From positions 1-5,135 of the forward strand of contig JAGBGW010000294.1 of NCBI GenBank assembly GCA_017935825.1: DNA of 5,135 bases. Direction: 5' to 3'. This stretch comes from Clostridia bacterium (GTDB lineage: Bacteria > Bacillota > Clostridia > Christensenellales > Maliibacteriaceae). A program made the position numbers and the translations under genes. The notes below the pieces were generated by a model, which worked only from the letters and a program-made list of their open reading frames with translations, was not told where the DNA came from and did no database searches. Shown piece by piece: positions 4,896 through 5,135 of this stretch; the first letter of the stretch is position 1; each line of letters opens with the position of its first letter.

Positions 4896-4929
4896 CATGT
4901 TGTCGATAACAAGAACGATTATCGATAAT
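4887..4929. promoter_or_regulatory. Stacked palindromes, candidate Fur/PerR-type operator
   Basis: Three overlapping inverted repeats lie across the -10 and the first transcribed bases: TGTTAT (4887-4892) with ATAACA (4906-4911); TCGATAA (4903-4909) with TTATCGA (4919-4925); and the perfect 12-base palindrome ATTATCGATAAT (4918-4929). Their GATAA/TTATC words resemble the building blocks of Fur-family (Fur, PerR) boxes, and PerR is known to repress rubrerythrin-type genes in some clostridia. The position would let a bound repressor block transcription. No segment is a full match to the textbook PerR or Fur box, so the identity of the regulator is inference. Confidence 0.5.
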
Positions 4930-4941
4930 AAAACAGGACAT

Positions 4942-4957
4942 AATCCCATCAGGGATT
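4942..4957 (+). other. Small hairpin in a long, CAA-rich 5' leader
   Basis: AATCCC (4942-4947) pairs with GGGATT (4952-4957) over a 4-base loop. The following stretch to the ribosome binding site (GGAGGA, 4995-5000) is A/C-rich with CAACAACAACAA and no evident structure, a pattern often seen in well-translated mRNAs. The stem lacks a T-run, so it is not a terminator. It may stabilise the mRNA's 5' region or have no role. Confidence 0.45.
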
Positions 4958-5008
4958 CAAAAATCAACAACAACAACATCTAAATCAAAATCTTGGAGGA
5001 AAAAAATC

Positions 5009-5135
5009 ATGAAAAAGTTTGTTTGCACCGTATGCGGTTACATCCACGAAGGCGAAACTGCTCCCGAAGCATGCCCCCTTTGCAAGGCTCCTTCCACTGC
5101 ATTCAACGAGATGAATGAAGAGCGCGTTTACGTCT
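5009..5135 (+). CDS. rbr: Rubredoxin-domain protein, likely reverse rubrerythrin (N-terminal part)
   Basis: The first 42 codons are present; the gene runs off the window. It opens with a short rubredoxin-like iron site: CTVCGY (Cys6, Cys9) and CPLC (Cys22, Cys25), with only 12 residues between the pairs instead of the nearly 30 of free rubredoxin. This compact form at the N-terminus is typical of clostridial reverse rubrerythrins, in which a ferritin-like diiron domain follows; those proteins reduce hydrogen peroxide in the cytoplasm using electrons from NADH via redox partners. The Gly usual after CPxC is Lys here. ATG is chosen by GGAGGA (4995-5000) eight bases upstream. A strong promoter and operator-like palindromes precede it. 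A different protein carrying a similar rubredoxin domain, such as a rubredoxin-fused oxidoreductase, cannot be excluded because the downstream domain is outside the window. Confidence 0.82.
   Translation, partial: MKKFVCTVCGYIHEGETAPEACPLCKAPSTAFNEMNEERVYV

Noticed and set aside
4128..4979. Minus-strand open frame of 283 codons, Cys/Gly-rich in part
   Set aside because: The Cys-rich stretch is the antisense reading of the Ala/Pro codons of the zinc-ribbon protein, and the frame crosses a terminator and a promoter.
4942..5008. Possible riboswitch in the rubrerythrin leader
   Set aside because: Only one 6-bp hairpin is present, with no terminator/antiterminator pair or known riboswitch core.

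Overview
The window looks like chromosomal DNA of a low-to-mid GC anaerobic Firmicute, most likely a gut Clostridia member (Oscillospirales/Ruminococcaceae type). This is inferred from the clostridial-type rubrerythrin ends, a tandem DUF1508 protein, strong AGGAGG-type ribosome binding sites, and short hairpin repeats of a kind I recall from such genomes. The genus cannot be fixed from this sequence alone.

Layout. Bases 1-64 are the last 20 codons of a rubrerythrin, followed by a terminator (129-157). Bases 161-445 hold no gene; they are an island of stacked small palindromic repeats. Next is a divergent pair: an AraC-family regulator (483-1430, minus) and a Gfo/Idh/MocA NAD(P)-dependent sugar-type oxidoreductase (1596-2591, plus), with facing promoters between them. 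A convergent terminator (2651-2690) separates the oxidoreductase from an unrecognised single-pass membrane protein on the minus strand (2699-3451). That gene shares its upstream region with a divergent tandem DUF1508 (YegP-like) protein (3648-4016). A zinc-ribbon/proline-rich/single-pass membrane protein follows (4161-4793). The window ends in the first 42 codons of another rubredoxin-containing protein, most likely a reverse-order rubrerythrin (5009 onward), with a strong promoter and stacked palindromes around its start site.

How the genes fit together. Every complete gene seems to be its own transcription unit with its own promoter and terminator, so this is not an operon. The AraC regulator and the oxidoreductase probably form a small sugar-response module. 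The rubrerythrins at both edges point to peroxide and oxygen defence, and YegP-like DUF1508 proteins are small soluble proteins of unclear role. The two membrane proteins share a plan (one membrane helix, a low-complexity linker rich in Ala/Pro, and a C-terminal domain) but not visible sequence. I see no CRISPR array, transposase, tRNA or rRNA gene. No clearly new multi-gene system is evident. The most interesting points are the two rubrerythrin-like ends, the operator-like palindromes at the second one, the repeat island, and the two unrecognised membrane proteins.
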